Below are positions 5,457-6,582 of a stretch of 6,582 nucleotides of DNA, one piece after another. Position 1 is the first letter of the stretch; each line of letters begins with the position of its first letter. The DNA lies in NCBI GenBank assembly GCA_043758125.1, contig JAYVOC010000101.1:1-6582 (forward strand). The letters run 5' to 3'. Source of the DNA: JANXSD01 sp043758125. GTDB lineage: Bacteria; Bacteroidota; Bacteroidia; AKYH767-A; OLB10. The notes under the pieces are model-generated. The model worked only from the letters and a program-made list of their open reading frames with translations, ran no database searches and had not been told where the DNA came from. A program made the translations under genes and the position numbers.

Positions 5457-6582
5457 GTTGTCAAATTCATTTACACCAACATGTGTTACCGATTTAATTC
5501 CTAAACTGAAATTGCCTTTTGAATTAGAGAACCCATCAATCATAAAAAAATAATGGAAGTTACTTGATAAATAGATTCGATTAATTGCAGTGTCGCTAAA
5601 ACTATTATTAGTTCCTGATAAACATTGTTCGAATATCAATGGCCAATGACAATCAACAACATTTGTAGAAGTTCGGAATTCTCCTATCCATGAAGAAAAA
5701 CTAAATCCATTTGTAGTCATTACTAAATCGAATGAATCACTAACCATCGAACTAAATTCAAACCACTCTGTATTATTTGGAATTCCACAATTATATCCAG
5801 CATTAGCGACATCATTATCCGAAGGATCTGAGCTTTGTGCATCAGCAGTATTTCCAGATATAAAAGCAGAATCCAAAGCTAAATTTAAAGCACCACATAT
5901 TGTATCATTAATTGGATAAGTAGGACTATTTTCAATTCCAATTTTAAATTCACCTACTGAATTATTATCTCCATCAATCATAAAATAATAGGTTGTTCCT
6001 GTAATCACTGGTATCATAATTCTTACTGTATCGCCAATACCATTTGGGCCTCCGTAACATGATCCATTCAATAAGGAATCTGTGCAGGAAGAAGCATCGA
6101 AAACGCCTATCCAAGCATCTAATCCGCTTGACATTGGCGAATAACATACAATAGTAATATTTTCCGTTACTGAAGCAGTGAAACTGTACCACAAAGTATT
6201 ATTAGGAATCGAACATCCAAATCCTGATGCAATAACGTTGGAATCTTTATCATCGATTAAATCTGCGAATGAATTATCCCCGCTATAAAAAGTACTACCA
6301 ATCGATAAAGGAAATGCTCCACAAATAGAGTCATTGGAGGGCCCTAGTAAACATGGCGGAAGAGTTGTACCTATTTCTTTGTTGCAAAAAATATCTCCAA
6401 TCCCAATTTGACCAGCGCCAAAACAAATACCATTTTCATTCATAACAACAATAAAAAGTCCAGAATAGGGCGCTGTAAAATTTAAAGAATTCGGACAACC
6501 AGAAGCTGCGTATGCACCAGAAATAGGATTATTTGAACTATCACAAACAGTTAATGATACTGGATGTGTAACACAACTATCA
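5202..6582 (-). CDS. Exported multidomain protein with T9SS type A sorting domain (paralogue B), N-terminus beyond window
   Basis: The frame is open from the right window edge to the stop at 5202-5204, giving 459 visible residues. The methionine at 6443 is not the start. The 46 residues before it (DSCVTHPVSLTVCD onward, with SGAYAASGC and GLFIVV) align with residues 125-170 of paralogue A, and the Met replaces an Ile. About 124 N-terminal residues including the signal peptide should therefore lie outside the window. The visible part has the end of the N-terminal cysteine domain, then two repeated domains opening with NDSICGA and NDTICGA, containing IPNNT(L/E)W and closing with YYFMIDGDN / YFFMIDGFSN. 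It ends with a T9SS sorting domain beginning SLSIYPNPADEELNINYNF and finishing KIMVQR. Relative to A it lacks the GPTGPTG stretch and carries one additional cysteine, in ENITIVCYSP, making 15 against 14 over the shared region. Likely a cell-surface or released protein; no catalytic motif is recognised. Confidence 0.9.
   Translation of the reverse strand, partial: DSCVTHPVSLTVCDSSNNPISGAYAASGCPNSLNFTAPYSGLFIVVMNENGICFGAGQIGIGDIFCNKEIGTTLPPCLLGPSNDSICGAFPLSIGSTFYSGDNSFADLIDDKDSNVIASGFGCSIPNNTLWYSFTASVTENITIVCYSPMSSGLDAWIGVFDASSCTDSLLNGSCYGGPNGIGDTVRIMIPVITGTTYYFMIDGDNNSVGEFKIGIENSPTYPINDTICGALNLALDSAFISGNTADAQSSDPSDNDVANAGYNCGIPNNTEWFEFSSMVSDSFDLVMTTNGFSFSSWIGEFRTSTNVVDCHWPLIFEQCLSGTNNSFSDTAINRIYLSSNFHYFFMIDGFSNSKGNFSLGIKSVTHVGVNEFDNTIRSLSIYPNPADEELNINYNFFNAENVAFQLIDLTGRILLNDSGSGIKNGTKTISVKNINNGIYVLRISGAFGNFSRKIMVQR

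Noticed and set aside
5974..6192. 72-codon minus-strand frame within paralogue B
   Set aside because: It is in another frame of a gene whose coding frame is confirmed by alignment to its paralogue.

Overview
The window is strongly A+T-rich bacterial DNA. It most likely comes from a member of the Bacteroidota (Flavobacteriia/Sphingobacteriia-like). The evidence is two proteins ending in a type A sorting domain of the type IX secretion system (T9SS), a long surface-type protein with motifs I associate with Bacteroidota, gene starts without a Shine-Dalgarno sequence, and at least one good match to the Bacteroidota -7 promoter consensus TAnnTTTG. I cannot assign a genus.

Layout, left to right. 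Positions 1-2111 (minus strand) hold the N-terminal part, about 703 codons, of a large secreted or outer-membrane beta-rich protein that runs off the left edge. It has a signal peptide and appears to start at TTG. A 192-bp divergent intergenic region (2112-2303) follows, with an operator-like cluster of short repeats and a weak promoter candidate. Next is a complete exodeoxyribonuclease III / AP endonuclease gene (2304-3071, plus strand, GTG start). A perfect 18-bp stem (3111-3152) forms a probable bidirectional terminator between this gene and the convergent gene 3166-4944 (minus strand). That gene encodes a 592-residue exported protein with two related beta-sandwich-type domains and a T9SS sorting domain. 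After a 257-bp intergenic region comes a paralogue (5202-6582, minus strand) whose N-terminus lies beyond the right edge.

How the genes relate. The two T9SS cargo genes are a tandem duplication. Their last ~250 bp are about 92% identical by hand alignment, while the domains before them have diverged much more. They are probably secreted through the Sec pathway and then T9SS and end up at the cell surface or in the medium. The first gene is also an envelope protein, but nothing in the sequence ties it functionally to the pair. The exonuclease III gene is a housekeeping DNA repair gene set among surface-protein genes and insulated by its own terminator. I see no RNA gene, CRISPR array, insertion sequence or phage feature. 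No clear new multi-gene system is visible. The most unusual features are the uneven divergence of the paralogue pair and the paired non-ATG starts.
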